Source: CAZESS01 sp964414415 (GTDB lineage: Archaea; Thermoplasmatota; E2; UBA202; DSCA01). From it: DNA of 62,516 bases. Of the stretch, positions 52,077 through 60,939 are shown piece after piece. Each line of letters starts with the position of its first letter. The stretch's first letter is position 1. The DNA lies in NCBI GenBank assembly GCA_964414415.1, contig CAYPWJ010000007.1:1-62516 (forward strand), written 5' to 3'. Below the pieces are notes generated by a model that ran no database searches, was not told the DNA's origin, and saw only the letters and a list, made by a program, of their open reading frames with translations. The position numbers were made by a program, and so were the translations under genes.

Positions 52077-53072
52077 CTATTCGTAGTTGAAGGCTGTGCG
52101 GTATCGGGCGAAGCGCTTTTCGATGTATCCCTGGAGACGGGCGACGTCGTCGGACAGCGACAGGTCCCGCGGCTCGATGAACGCGTTGAACTGCTTGAGG
52201 TCCACGTCGTCCATGTCGAGGATGTCAAAGATCGACGCCATTGTCTCCTCCGTCGTGCTGCATAGGTCCTCGTATCGGACGTTCACGTAGCTGTCGTCGT
52301 CCAGCCGGCCGATGTTGTCCAGGAAGTAGCGGATGTAGGCTGCGCGGTGCTCCACTACGATGGCCAGCCCGAGCGGAAAACGGGGATGCAGCAGTGTCCT
52401 GCCCACCAGCGAGAGCACGGGATTGTTCACGGCGTCGCTGGCCAGCGGTGATATCATCTCCGAGTAGACTGTCTCCTGGTTGACGAGGACGCGGAGCGCC
52501 CGGATGGAGGAGTTGATGACCGCCAGCGGGTTGCGGTGGATGAACACGAACTTCGCCTCCGGCAGCTGCTGTTTGATGAACATGAAGTTGGCGAAATCCC
52601 AGGGGTTCTTGAGCAGCAACGGCCTGGTGGAGTCGCCGATGTACTGGATTTTTTTGCAGAGTTCCACGAAGATGTCGATGTTGTCAGGGTTGAGCTGGTT
52701 GAACAGATAGTTTTTTCCCAGGAGGAAGGCATATTCCAGCGGCAGGTCGGCGTTCATCTCGAGGTTGTCGATGCCTCTATCCTGATAGTTTTCCTCCTGC
52801 AGCAGCTCGTTGAGATCCTGTTTCGCCTGACGCTGCTGTTCCTGGATGTAGTTGCGGAGCAGCTCGTTGTAATGCGTGACGTGGTAGGTGGTGACGCCGT
52901 TGAAGCGTCCGGTGGAGCGCATCATCTTGTAGAGGATGCTCGTGCCTGAACGATGCAGCCCGAGGATGAAGACAGGCGTGAAGTCGACGTCCCTGAGGCG
53001 GTCGAGATAGGGGCTGTCGGGTCCATCCTCGAGCCGGAAGCGCCCCTGGTCGGCGGGCATATGCTCTGTCAT
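52077..53072 (-). CDS. sulfotransferase family protein
   Basis: This 331-aa protein has the PAPS 5'-phosphosulfate loop FILGLHRSGTSILYKMM and the 3'-phosphate motif KFVFIHRNPLAVINSSIR. Such enzymes transfer sulfate from PAPS to glycans or lipids. The N-terminal segment (MTEHMPADQGRFRLEDGP) has no signal peptide. In archaea this family may sulfate surface glycans; no glycosyltransferases are near. Confidence 0.85.
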   Translation of the reverse strand: MTEHMPADQGRFRLEDGPDSPYLDRLRDVDFTPVFILGLHRSGTSILYKMMRSTGRFNGVTTYHVTHYNELLRNYIQEQQRQAKQDLNELLQEENYQDRGIDNLEMNADLPLEYAFLLGKNYLFNQLNPDNIDIFVELCKKIQYIGDSTRPLLLKNPWDFANFMFIKQQLPEAKFVFIHRNPLAVINSSIRALRVLVNQETVYSEMISPLASDAVNNPVLSLVGRTLLHPRFPLGLAIVVEHRAAYIRYFLDNIGRLDDDSYVNVRYEDLCSTTEETMASIFDILDMDDVDLKQFNAFIEPRDLSLSDDVARLQGYIEKRFARYRTAFNYE

Positions 53073-53153
53073 GCAATCCTCAGGCTTTATCCAGCTGGAT
53101 TATAAAACGTTGTTCGTTGAGCTGGCAGAAAGAAGAGAAAAAAGGAAAAGTGG

Positions 53154-54851
53154 TTATCCGTAGGTGACGAAGCAGGCATCTGCGTTGTAGTCGTCGCGCT
53201 GTTTCCAGGTCTGGCCGCCGTCAGCGGAGGTGTAAAAGGCTCCGTTGGGGTAGGGGTCGTCGCCGCCGACCGCCCATCCGGTGCCCCAGCCGCCCATGTC
53301 GCTGCTGTAGACGATGTAGTAGGTTGTACCCGGGGTGACCTGGATGTCCGGCAGGTCGAAGCCCGTCCATCGCGTCTCGTAGCTCTCGCCGCTGAGCGTC
53401 CTGTCGACCGACGTGAGGTCGGGACCGTCGAGTGACTCGCGGATGGAGATTGTGACCGTCCGGTCGGGCTGCCAGGCCATCGTCCCCAGCTCTATCTTGG
53501 CGAGGCTGCTGATCTCAGGTACGAAGGACTGCGCGCACCATCTCGTCTCGTTGACGAGGAATCCCCACCACTCTTGCACCTGGCGCTGGTCCACCGTGTG
53601 GCCCGGGGCGGCCATGGTGACCGCCAGCGTGTCCGATCGTTCGCTCCGGGCACCTCGCTCGTCCTCAGCCTGGATGGTGACGCGGTAGGTGCCTTCCTGC
53701 TGCCATGCGTGCTGGAGGGTGACCGGCTGGCCGGACGGCTGCAGCTCCGTCCACTCTGTGGTGCCGTCGCCCCAGCTCACGTGGTAGCGAATGTCGTGTC
53801 CCTCGGGGTCGGTGGCGACGGCGGTGTAGCTGTAGATGGTGGAGACGTTGCCGACCGTGGTGCCGTCTGGCTGATCCGGCGTGGTCGGCGGCATCTCCAC
53901 CTCGGTGAGCGTGAGCTCGCCGGGGTAGTCGTCGAATATCTGCGGATCCATGCCGATGTCCTGCTGCTCGTAGACGTCCTCCGTGTAGTGGAATGCCTCC
54001 TCAAGCGAGACCATGCCGTCGCCGTCGCTGTCGGCGTAGCCCTTCATGCCCTCGATGAGATAGTGGGCAAAGATGCTGCCGTAGGAGGTCTTCTCCTCGG
54101 GCACCGAGGTCACGACGATGCGGTTTGTACCGCGGAGCTCGCCGGCGAACTCCCTCGCCATGTCAACGCGGCTCGGCTGCCGCGCCAGCGAGAAGTTGTC
54201 GTCGAAGCCGCCGGAATGGCAGCTGTCCACGATGACGCCGAGCCCTGACGACTCCAGGCGGTTGAACATGACGTTGAACATGTCGTCGGTCATAATGGCA
54301 AACGGGTTTGCGAGGGGTTCCCAGCTCCACGGGTTCTCAAACGGCAGGAAGCCCTTGTAGGTCGCCAGTGCCTCGTCCATGCCGTCGTCCTCGTCGAACG
54401 GCGGCAGGTCCCAGAGGATGGGAAAGCCGTGCGTGGTGAGGTAGACCAGCGAGACGTCGTCCTCGTCCTCGTGCTCGTCGAGCCACTGGAATCCCTTGAC
54501 GATGTTGGTCACCGTTGCATTCTCCCGGGTTATCACCTTGATGTGGTCCCGGCTCCAGTGCTCCGACACGGGGAGCATCTCCCGGAAGCGGGCGACCTCC
54601 TCGAGCATGCTGGGCCGGTCCATGTCGGGGTTGTTCTTGTAGACGCCGACGGCGACCATGAGCGCCCAGTACTCGGTTCCCTCCCTCTCGGTGGCCGGGG
54701 CGGCAGCGTCGTCCTCCTCCTCCCCCTCGAGGTCTCCCGCGGCGTCGGTGTTTTTCCATCTTGGTGCAGGCTGCAGGAGAGTGGTCTGGACGGGCAGAGC
54801 GAGCACCGCCGTCGCGGCGATGCAGAGAAGTATCATCACGTGTTTTTTCAT
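53154..54851 (-). CDS. secreted caspase-like (C14) protease with EF-hand and PKD domain
   Basis: The 565-aa protein has signal sequence MKKHVMILLCIAATAVLAL, a caspase-like domain with catalytic His141 (YLTTHGFP) and Cys211 (VDSCHSGGF), a calcium-binding DSDGDGMVSLEEAF loop, a PKD-like domain (YHVSWGDGTTEW...HAWQQEGTYRVTI) and a C-terminal beta-rich domain. It would act outside the cell, possibly with calcium control. I used the ATG at 54851, 18 nt inside a longer frame. Confidence 0.82.
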   Translation of the reverse strand: MKKHVMILLCIAATAVLALPVQTTLLQPAPRWKNTDAAGDLEGEEEDDAAAPATEREGTEYWALMVAVGVYKNNPDMDRPSMLEEVARFREMLPVSEHWSRDHIKVITRENATVTNIVKGFQWLDEHEDEDDVSLVYLTTHGFPILWDLPPFDEDDGMDEALATYKGFLPFENPWSWEPLANPFAIMTDDMFNVMFNRLESSGLGVIVDSCHSGGFDDNFSLARQPSRVDMAREFAGELRGTNRIVVTSVPEEKTSYGSIFAHYLIEGMKGYADSDGDGMVSLEEAFHYTEDVYEQQDIGMDPQIFDDYPGELTLTEVEMPPTTPDQPDGTTVGNVSTIYSYTAVATDPEGHDIRYHVSWGDGTTEWTELQPSGQPVTLQHAWQQEGTYRVTIQAEDERGARSERSDTLAVTMAAPGHTVDQRQVQEWWGFLVNETRWCAQSFVPEISSLAKIELGTMAWQPDRTVTISIRESLDGPDLTSVDRTLSGESYETRWTGFDLPDIQVTPGTTYYIVYSSDMGGWGTGWAVGGDDPYPNGAFYTSADGGQTWKQRDDYNADACFVTYG

Positions 54852-54943
54852 GGTGTCACCATCCAGCAAACGAATGCTCGTTTAAGAGGTTTCTGGTCAC
54901 GCCTGGACCGTCAGCTTTAATAAATGAGCGACATTTCACATCG

Positions 54944-56338
54944 ATGGATATCGCGAAGGACGAGGACTTCGACGAGTGGTACAACGAGGTCGTCGAAGCA
55001 GCGGAGCTCTGCGACAAACGCTACCCGGTCAAGGGCATGAACATCTGGCGGCCCTACGGCTGGGAGACCATGCGGAACATCGACGAGCGCATCCGCAGGG
55101 AGATGCGGCGCACCGGGCATCAGGAAGTCAACTTTCCATTGCTCGTTCCGGAGACACTCTTCCAGAAGGAGGCCGACCACATCGAGGGTTTCGGCTCCGA
55201 GGTCTTCTGGGTAACCCATGCCGGCGACAACGAGCTCGACGAGCGCCTGCTGCTCCGTCCGACGTCTGAGACAGCGCTGTATACCACGTTTGCTCTCTGG
55301 ATACGGAGCCATACTGACCTCCCGCTGAAGACCTACCAGATCGTCAACACGTTCCGCTATGAGACCAAGATGACCAAGGCCTTTATCCGCGTCCGTGAGA
55401 TCCATTTCTTCGAGGCGCACACATGTCACCGCAACTACGAGGAAGCAGAGGCACAGGTGCAGGAGGATCTGGCTATCGCCGAGCGGTTCCTCGACGGCCT
55501 CTGCCTGCCTTTTCTGGTGAGCAGGCGCCCCGACTGGGACAAGTTTGCCGGCGCTCACTATTCCATCGGCATCGACGTGTTGATGCCATCTAGGCGGGTG
55601 CTCCAGGTGGCCTCGGTCCATCAATACAGGGAAAACTTTTCTCGTCCCTTTGAGATCACCTACGAGGATGAAACCGGCGAGCATCGCCACTGCCATCAGA
55701 CCACCTACGGGATGTCGGAGCGGGTGCTCGGCGCCATCGTGGGCATGCACGGCGACGACAACGGCATCGCGCTGCCCAGCGGCATCGCGCCGATCCAGGT
55801 CGTTATTGTCCCCATCATATTCAAGGGCAAGGAGGAAAACGTGCTCGAGGTATGCCGCGCCGTCCAGCGGGAGCTCGAGGATATGGACGTCAGGGTGCAC
55901 CTCGACGAGCGGGATGAGACCCCTGGCAGCAAGTTCTACGACTGGGAGCTCAAGGGTGTGCCGCTCCGCGTCGAGGTCGGTCCCCGCGACATCGAAAATG
56001 GCGTGGTCACCCTCGCGGCGCGGGACGGCGAAAAAATGCAGCTGCCGCGCGACGAGCTCGCCGAGCTGCCGGAGCATCTGGAGGCGTTCGACGAGCGTAT
56101 CGCCGAGGCGTCGCAGTCATTCATGGAGAGCCACCGTGCCAGGCTCGATGAACTCAAGCCACGGGAGGGCATCATCGAGGTGCCCTGGTGCGGCAGCGAA
56201 CGCTGCGGCCTCCAGATGGAGGAACAGACGGGCATGAAGTCGCTGGGCATCCCGATCCCCGAGCCAGCATGCGAGGGCAGCTGCCCCATCTGTGACGGCG
56301 AGGCGGCGCACTGGCTCCGCCTGGCTAAGAGCTATTAA
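54944..56338 (+). CDS. proS: prolyl-tRNA synthetase (archaeal/eukaryotic type)
   Basis: Class II synthetase of 464 aa, with motif 2 region FRYETKMTKAFIRVREIHFFEAHT and motif 3 HQTTYGMSERVLGAIVGMHGD, followed by the anticodon-binding domain and a C-terminal zinc-like Cys-rich end (WCGSERC...CEGSCPIC). ATG 54944 follows TTTAATAA (54916-54923) by 20-28 nt. A longer frame back to 54761 lies in the promoter of the caspase-like gene. Overlaps pop5's 3' end by 14 bp. Confidence 0.95.
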   Translation: MDIAKDEDFDEWYNEVVEAAELCDKRYPVKGMNIWRPYGWETMRNIDERIRREMRRTGHQEVNFPLLVPETLFQKEADHIEGFGSEVFWVTHAGDNELDERLLLRPTSETALYTTFALWIRSHTDLPLKTYQIVNTFRYETKMTKAFIRVREIHFFEAHTCHRNYEEAEAQVQEDLAIAERFLDGLCLPFLVSRRPDWDKFAGAHYSIGIDVLMPSRRVLQVASVHQYRENFSRPFEITYEDETGEHRHCHQTTYGMSERVLGAIVGMHGDDNGIALPSGIAPIQVVIVPIIFKGKEENVLEVCRAVQRELEDMDVRVHLDERDETPGSKFYDWELKGVPLRVEVGPRDIENGVVTLAARDGEKMQLPRDELAELPEHLEAFDERIAEASQSFMESHRARLDELKPREGIIEVPWCGSERCGLQMEEQTGMKSLGIPIPEPACEGSCPICDGEAAHWLRLAKSY

Positions 56339-56615
56339 TCTGCTGCTTGAGCGTTTTGATGGTGCCCGACGTCTGCAGCGTCGTCACCGAAAAATCAGCG
56401 GAGATGTCGTTGAGCAGCCGGATGGTCTCCTCTTTTTTTGTGTGCCGACACCGGACGATACCCGTGCTGCCGGTGTAGACGGTTAGCCATGGCACCTCGC
56501 CGTCGGTCCTGCCGCGGGAGGCGTCGTTGATGGCCCGGATGAGGTCACGGCGCGTCGCGTCGCCCTGGACGGCAAACAGGACGTAGCGCTGCCGGCCTAC
56601 CCGGTCCTTTATCAT
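56325..56615 (-). CDS. rnp2: RNase P protein component 2 (Pop5)
   Basis: This 96-aa protein is of the Pop5/Rpp14 family. It has RYVLFAVQGDATRRDLIRAIND and GSTGIVRCRHTKKEETIRLLNDI, the usual beta-alpha pattern. It pairs with Rpp30 and the RNase P RNA. Its ATG is 1 nt after the stop of the 56-aa gene. The RNase P RNA gene itself lies about 4 kb away, at 60590. Confidence 0.87.
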   Translation of the reverse strand: MIKDRVGRQRYVLFAVQGDATRRDLIRAINDASRGRTDGEVPWLTVYTGSTGIVRCRHTKKEETIRLLNDISADFSVTTLQTSGTIKTLKQQINSS

Positions 56616-56616
56616 C

Positions 56617-56787
56617 TCAGAATTCTCCGAATTCTTCCTGGAGGTCTATGACCAGCTCCCGGAGCATGTCTTCAAAAACGGTGTTGCGGTATTCCCGGGT
56701 GCCGGCCTGCGTGTGGGCCCTGGCGATGAACTCGCTCCCCTCCTTGACGATCTCTATCCGGCAGAGTTCCTCTTCTACGGTAACCAT
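56617..56787 (-). CDS. small protein upstream of pop5 (56 aa)
   Basis: This gene is too short for usual calls. The 56 residues begin MVTVEEELCRIEIVKEGSEF and end DLQEEFGEF, with balanced acidic/basic composition and an amphipathic helix at the C-terminus. ATAAATAA (56814-56821, minus) lies 27-34 nt before the ATG. The gene stop and pop5 ATG are 1 nt apart, so it is translated with pop5. Family not recognised. Confidence 0.7.
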   Translation of the reverse strand: MVTVEEELCRIEIVKEGSEFIARAHTQAGTREYRNTVFEDMLRELVIDLQEEFGEF

Positions 56788-56813
56788 ATTTTCACTGTGG
56801 GTATGGTAGCCCC

Positions 56814-58109
56814 TTATTTATGTTTTTTGCCCCCGTCTCGGAGGTATTTCTCCACCATCTCGATGGCGCAGAGCCGGCCGCACATCGAACACGAGCGTGG
56901 GTCCTCGGTCGGTTCGCGTCGCTGCCGGTACTCCCTGGCTCGCTCCGGGTCGATGCAGAGGTCGAACATCGTCTCCCAGTCAAGCTCGTTCCGGGCCTTC
57001 GAAAAACGGTGGTCGACGTCGCGGTCGACGCCCCGGGCAAGATTGGCGGCATGCGCGGCGATGCGCGTGGCGATGACGCCCTGCCGGACGTCCTCTGCGT
57101 CGGGCAGCGATAAATGCTCTGCCGGAGTGACGTAGCACAGGAAGTCGGCGCCGTGGTAGCCGGCGATGGCGCCGCCGATGCCGCCGACGAAGTGATCGTA
57201 GCCCGGTGCAACGTCGGTCACCAGGGGCCCGAGCACGAAATACGGTGCGCCGTCGGTCACGGATTTCATCACCCGGATGTTGGGCTCGATGTCGGAGAGC
57301 GGCATGTGGCCGGGCCCCTCGACCATGCTCTGGACGCCTGCCTCGCGGGCACGTTCGATGAGTTCACCGATCAGGAGCAGCTCCTGGAACTTCGCCCGGT
57401 CGTTGGAGTCAGAGAGGGCGCCGGACCGCATGCCGTCGCCGAGGCTGAGCGTCAGGTCGTGCTCCGCCGCGATATCGAGCAGGTAGTCGAATTCCTCGTA
57501 GAGCGGGTTTTCTTCCTCGTTGTGCAGCATCCAGGCCATGTGGAACGCGCCACCGCGGCTTACCATCGGGATGAGACGATGCTGCCGCTTGAGACGCTCG
57601 ACGCTCTCTCGGGTCACGCCGACGTGTGCCACGGTGAAGTCGACACCCTGATCTGCCTGCCGCCGAAACGCGTTGAAGATGTCGTCCGACGTCATGTCGA
57701 CGATGGCGCCACGGCGGTCGATGGCCTCGAGGCCAGCCTGGTAGACGGGCACCGTTCCAAACGGCACGTCGATGCTGCTGAGCAGCCGCTGCCGCAGGCT
57801 GTCGAGGTCGCCCCCGGTGGAGAGATCCATGATCGCGTCTGCCTCGGCGTCGAGCGCCGCCGCGGCTTTGTCCATCTCTTCGTCTGGCCTGCAGTGCTCG
57901 CGGCTGGTGCCGATGTTGGCGTTGACCTTGACGCGGAGCCCCTCGCCGATGCCCAGCGCTCGCGGCGCGTGCGCCGGGTTGCAGGGAATCACGACGCTGC
58001 CGGCGGCGACGCGCCGCCGCACCACGTCGGCTTCGAGGTTCTCTGCGGCGGCCACGGCTTTGATTTCGTCGGTGACGACGCCGCGTTTTGCCTCCTGCAT
58101 GATGGTCAT
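56814..58109 (-). CDS. thiC: phosphomethylpyrimidine synthase
   Basis: Radical-SAM enzyme of 431 aa converting AIR to HMP-P in thiamine synthesis. Family motifs include KVNANIGTS, DLSTGGDLD, GTVPVYQA, MVEGPGHMPL, and the C-terminal CSMCGRLC [4Fe-4S] motif. Its start overlaps the rpiA stop by 4 nt, so no TPP riboswitch can lie between. The stop codon lies within the TATA box of the next small gene. Confidence 0.95.
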   Translation of the reverse strand: MTIMQEAKRGVVTDEIKAVAAAENLEADVVRRRVAAGSVVIPCNPAHAPRALGIGEGLRVKVNANIGTSREHCRPDEEMDKAAAALDAEADAIMDLSTGGDLDSLRQRLLSSIDVPFGTVPVYQAGLEAIDRRGAIVDMTSDDIFNAFRRQADQGVDFTVAHVGVTRESVERLKRQHRLIPMVSRGGAFHMAWMLHNEEENPLYEEFDYLLDIAAEHDLTLSLGDGMRSGALSDSNDRAKFQELLLIGELIERAREAGVQSMVEGPGHMPLSDIEPNIRVMKSVTDGAPYFVLGPLVTDVAPGYDHFVGGIGGAIAGYHGADFLCYVTPAEHLSLPDAEDVRQGVIATRIAAHAANLARGVDRDVDHRFSKARNELDWETMFDLCIDPERAREYRQRREPTEDPRSCSMCGRLCAIEMVEKYLRDGGKKHK

Positions 58110-58780
58110 GGTGTGTCTGCCATACCTTCCTTCCTTCTAATAGTTTTTGCTCCGTCCCGGGTGCCGACGATGACCATCGCGGCGATGTCGAGGAAGAGAC
58201 CGTGCTCCAGGACACCGGGGATGCCGCTGAGCCCGGCTGCCAGCTGATAGAGGTCGCCGAGGTCGTCGTAGTTGCAGTCGAGGATATGGTTGCCGTTGTC
58301 GGTCACGTAGTCCTCGCGCAGCTCCGGCTGCAACCCCTGCCCCTGGAGGCGGGCGGAGACGCTTTTCCATCCGTACCGGGCGACTTCGACGGGCAGCGGA
58401 AAGCTGAAGCTCTCGACGAGCTTTGACTCGTCGACGACGATGATCTCTCGCTTGGAGCGGTCGGCCACCATTTTTTCACGGAGCAGGGCACCACCGCCGC
58501 CCTTGATGAGCTGCAGCCCGGGGCTGACCTGGTCGGCGCCGTCGATGGTGACATCGAGTGGATGCTCGTCGAGTTCCTCGAGCGGGATACCTGCTTTTTT
58601 GGCCCGGCGTTCTGTCTCCTTTGAGGTGGCGACACCGACGACGTCGAGTCCCTGCTGCACGAGGTCGCCGAGCCGCTTGATGGCGTAGCGGACGGTTGAC
58701 CCGGTGCCCAGACCGATGCGCATGCCATCTTTGACGTGACGGACGGCTTCGTGTGACGCGATACGCTTGTATTCCTCCAT
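58106..58780 (-). CDS. rpiA: ribose-5-phosphate isomerase A
   Basis: This 224-aa enzyme interconverts ribose-5-P and ribulose-5-P. It shows GLGTGSTVRYAIKRLG, VTIDGADQVSPGLQLIKGGGGALLREK and FPLPVEVARYGW motifs. The arrangement with thiC (4-nt overlap) may support supply of the AIR/ribose precursors. Length matches RpiA. Confidence 0.95.
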   Translation of the reverse strand: MEEYKRIASHEAVRHVKDGMRIGLGTGSTVRYAIKRLGDLVQQGLDVVGVATSKETERRAKKAGIPLEELDEHPLDVTIDGADQVSPGLQLIKGGGGALLREKMVADRSKREIIVVDESKLVESFSFPLPVEVARYGWKSVSARLQGQGLQPELREDYVTDNGNHILDCNYDDLGDLYQLAAGLSGIPGVLEHGLFLDIAAMVIVGTRDGAKTIRRKEGMADTP

Positions 58781-58849
58781 GGAGGGAAAAGCCCGGTGAT
58801 TTTAAAAACGTTGGCAGCAGATTTTTATAAAAACCTCCGTTGCGGGTAT

Positions 58850-59119
58850 ATGGAAAGCGAGGATGAGTTCCGTCGTATTGCACGGGAGCGGGCAAAGGAG
58901 AAAGCCGATTTCTATATGCATTTCGCCGTCTACGTGGCGGTCAACGCGTTTCTCGTGGTGATCTGGTGGGTGACCGGGCGCGGGTTTCCCTGGTTTGTCT
59001 TCCCGCTGTTCGGCTGGGGCATCGGCATCACTGCTCATTTCGTTGAGGCTTTCACAAATGCCGGCGTCGTAGACCGATTGGCTGAACGGGAGTACGAACG
59101 GCTTCGGCGCGAGCGGTGA
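58850..59119 (+). CDS. two-TM (2TM domain) membrane protein
   Basis: The 89-aa protein starts MESEDEFRRIARERAKEKADF and has two hydrophobic helices (FAVYVAVNAFLVVIWWV and FPWFVFPLFGWGIGITAHFVEAF), then a basic tail. It matches the 2TM domain family. TTTTATAAAA (58823-58832) is 18-27 nt before the ATG. Its stop codon lies in the 8-bp target site duplicated by the IS66-like element, which left the gene intact. Confidence 0.8.
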   Translation: MESEDEFRRIARERAKEKADFYMHFAVYVAVNAFLVVIWWVTGRGFPWFVFPLFGWGIGITAHFVEAFTNAGVVDRLAEREYERLRRER

Positions 59120-59121
59120 AC

Positions 59122-60547
59122 GATACTATTCAGTGGTCTGAAGCTATTCTTGGAAAATATCGAAAAAGCTATCGGGGGAGTTCCTCTTACAGGGCTTGGA
59201 TGGATGGGATGGAACAGTGGCCGGAGGAGGCCAAAGAGTACATCAAGAGACTGGAGCAGAAGATTGATGCATTGACCAGAGAACTGGAAAGCGTAACAGC
59301 TGCGTTCGAGGAATACAAGAAACGACATCCCCCGAATACTGGCGTGAAAAACGGGAAGCCATACCACTTCAAATCATCGGCTCGGTCGAAGACATCGAAG
59401 AAACCAGGGGCCAAGAAAGGTCATACACCGCACGTTCGTCCACCGCCGGAAGAGATAGACGAGGTTCGCTCTGTCCCCGTGGAGGTATGTCCCGTCTGCG
59501 GTGGCTCGGAGCTGAGTGACGTGCAGGAGACCCGGGAGCGAACCATCGAGGATATTCCACTCCCAGGCCGGTTGCGATTACGCTCCTGATAGAACGCAGG
59601 TATTGCCGCCACTGTCAACAACTGGTGGAGGCATTGGTCCCGGATGTGTTGCCCGGGGCACGTCTCAGTCTCCGGGTCATGCTCATTGTGACGTGGTTCA
59701 AGATACGTCATCGGATGACCGTGGAGGCCATTCCTGACGTGCTGGAAACCCTGTTCGGGCTGCACATATCAACGGGAGAGGTCATTCACATCCTCGACCA
59801 GGTGGCCCGAACGTTCGGGCCCTATTACGACCAGCTGGTCGAGCAGGTCCGGGAGGCACCGGCTCGATACATCGATGAGACCTCATGGCGGATCAACGGA
59901 GACACGGCATACCTGTGGGGCTTTGTGTCCCAGGGCATGGCATTGTATCGGATTGCCTCTTCACGGAGCCACGAAGTACCATTGGATGTACTCGGAACAG
60001 ATCATGCCGGCGTTGATGTACATGACCGTTTTTCCGCCTATAAAACGCTGGCTCGAAAGACAAACCATCTGCAGCAGGACTGCTGGGCCCACATCATCAC
60101 CAACGCGGAAGAACTCGCCCACTTCTACGGCGACGAGGGAAACCATATCTACCAGGTCGTAAAGGAGATCTACCAGGATGCGAAAGCCTACAATCAAACG
60201 GGAACCGATGACGACATCGAAAGCCTGTATCAACGAATGGCGGACAGGCTCACCCGTCCGTATACATCGCATCATTGCCACCGGTTTGTCATGAACCTCC
60301 TGAAAGAGAAGGATAACCTCTTCGAGTTCGTCAAAAACCCCCAGGTTGATGGCACCAACAATGCCGCTGAGCGAGCACTTCGCCCTCCCGTGATAGCCCG
60401 GAAGATAAGCGGTGGAAACAGATCGGTTAAAGGAGCTAAAACCTACGAGGTTTTACTCAGCGTTGTACAAACGCTCCACCAGCATGGAAAAAACCTGGTG
60501 GAACACGGCCCTGACATCCTGCTTGCTTCAGACGGCTGAACAGTATC
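59122..60547 (+). mobile_element. IS66-like element, 1426 bp, with 8-bp TSD
   Basis: Imperfect 23-bp terminal repeats (59122-59144 and 60525-60547; both read GATACT.TTCAG..GTCTGAAGC) flank the element. CGGTGAAC is directly repeated at 59114-59121 and 60548-60555, the 8-bp TSD size of the IS66 family. It inserted at the stop codon of the 2TM gene, just upstream of the RNase P RNA promoter. Confidence 0.92.
59200..60539 (+). pseudogene. IS66-type transposase, interrupted by a frameshift
   Basis: Frame 1 gives the N-terminal coiled coil and zinc-finger-like region (KRLEQKIDALTRELESVTA, VPVEVCPVCGG, ERTIEDIPLPG). After about 59575 the continuation (ITLLIERRYCRHCQQLVE...) is in another frame and carries the DDE core: YIDETSW, VHDRFSAY and NNAAERALR. 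No slippery heptamer is visible, so programmed frameshifting is unlikely; a single indel restores the frame. Confidence 0.8.
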
Positions 60548-60560
60548 CGGTGAACAAAGC

Positions 60561-60569
60561 ATTTATAAC
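60561..60569 (+). promoter_or_regulatory. TATA box of the RNase P RNA gene
   Basis: ATTTATAAC lies 21-29 nt before the inferred RNA 5' end (60590), and only 5 bp after the target duplication of the IS66-like element. Confidence 0.65.
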
Positions 60570-60589
60570 CCCCGGAGCTATCCTTCGGT

Positions 60590-60886
60590 GGGGGTGAGGA
60601 GTAGGTGCGCGGCTCACGGCCTCGTGCTGAGGAAACTCCTCCCTCGTTCCCGGACCAGGTGTGTAACAGCCGGGGCGAGAGTCCCGTATGGGGGAGCAGA
60701 AACGACACAGCCCGCCGTGAGGATGACTCCCGCGGGGATGACGCTGCGGCGGGACTTGGTGAAACGGCCCCCATCCTGGAGCAAGTCCAAATACCGGGAT
60801 CGGTCGTCCGGGACCGCTCGGAGGTGGGACGCCAAGGTGAATGCCGCCTAGAACAGAAGGAGGGTTACGGTCTACACCTCACTCCC
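60590..60886 (+). ncRNA. rnpB: RNase P RNA
   Basis: Archaeal type A RNase P RNA. P1 pairs GGGGGUGAGG (60590-60599) with CCUCACUCCC (60877-60886). Conserved cores follow in order: GAGGAAACUCC, GGGGGAGCAGAAACGACACA, GGUGAAACGG, and AGAACAGAAGGAGGGUUACGG near the end. Its order and motifs match the universal RNase P regions, including the ACAGAA...UUAC P4 strand. A T run follows at 60908-60914. Short ORFs inside it are shadows. pop5 lies 4 kb away. Confidence 0.94.
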
Positions 60887-60939
60887 GTTCTCCTCCTGTG
60901 AGCGATATTTTTTTATATTACGTTGGGCATGAATACACT

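Noticed and set aside
58103..58112. TPP riboswitch in front of thiC
   Set aside because: thiC starts inside the rpiA stop region, leaving no room; no THI-box motif is visible upstream of rpiA.
60605..60901. Three overlapping short frames after the IS66-like element
   Set aside because: They lie inside the RNase P RNA.
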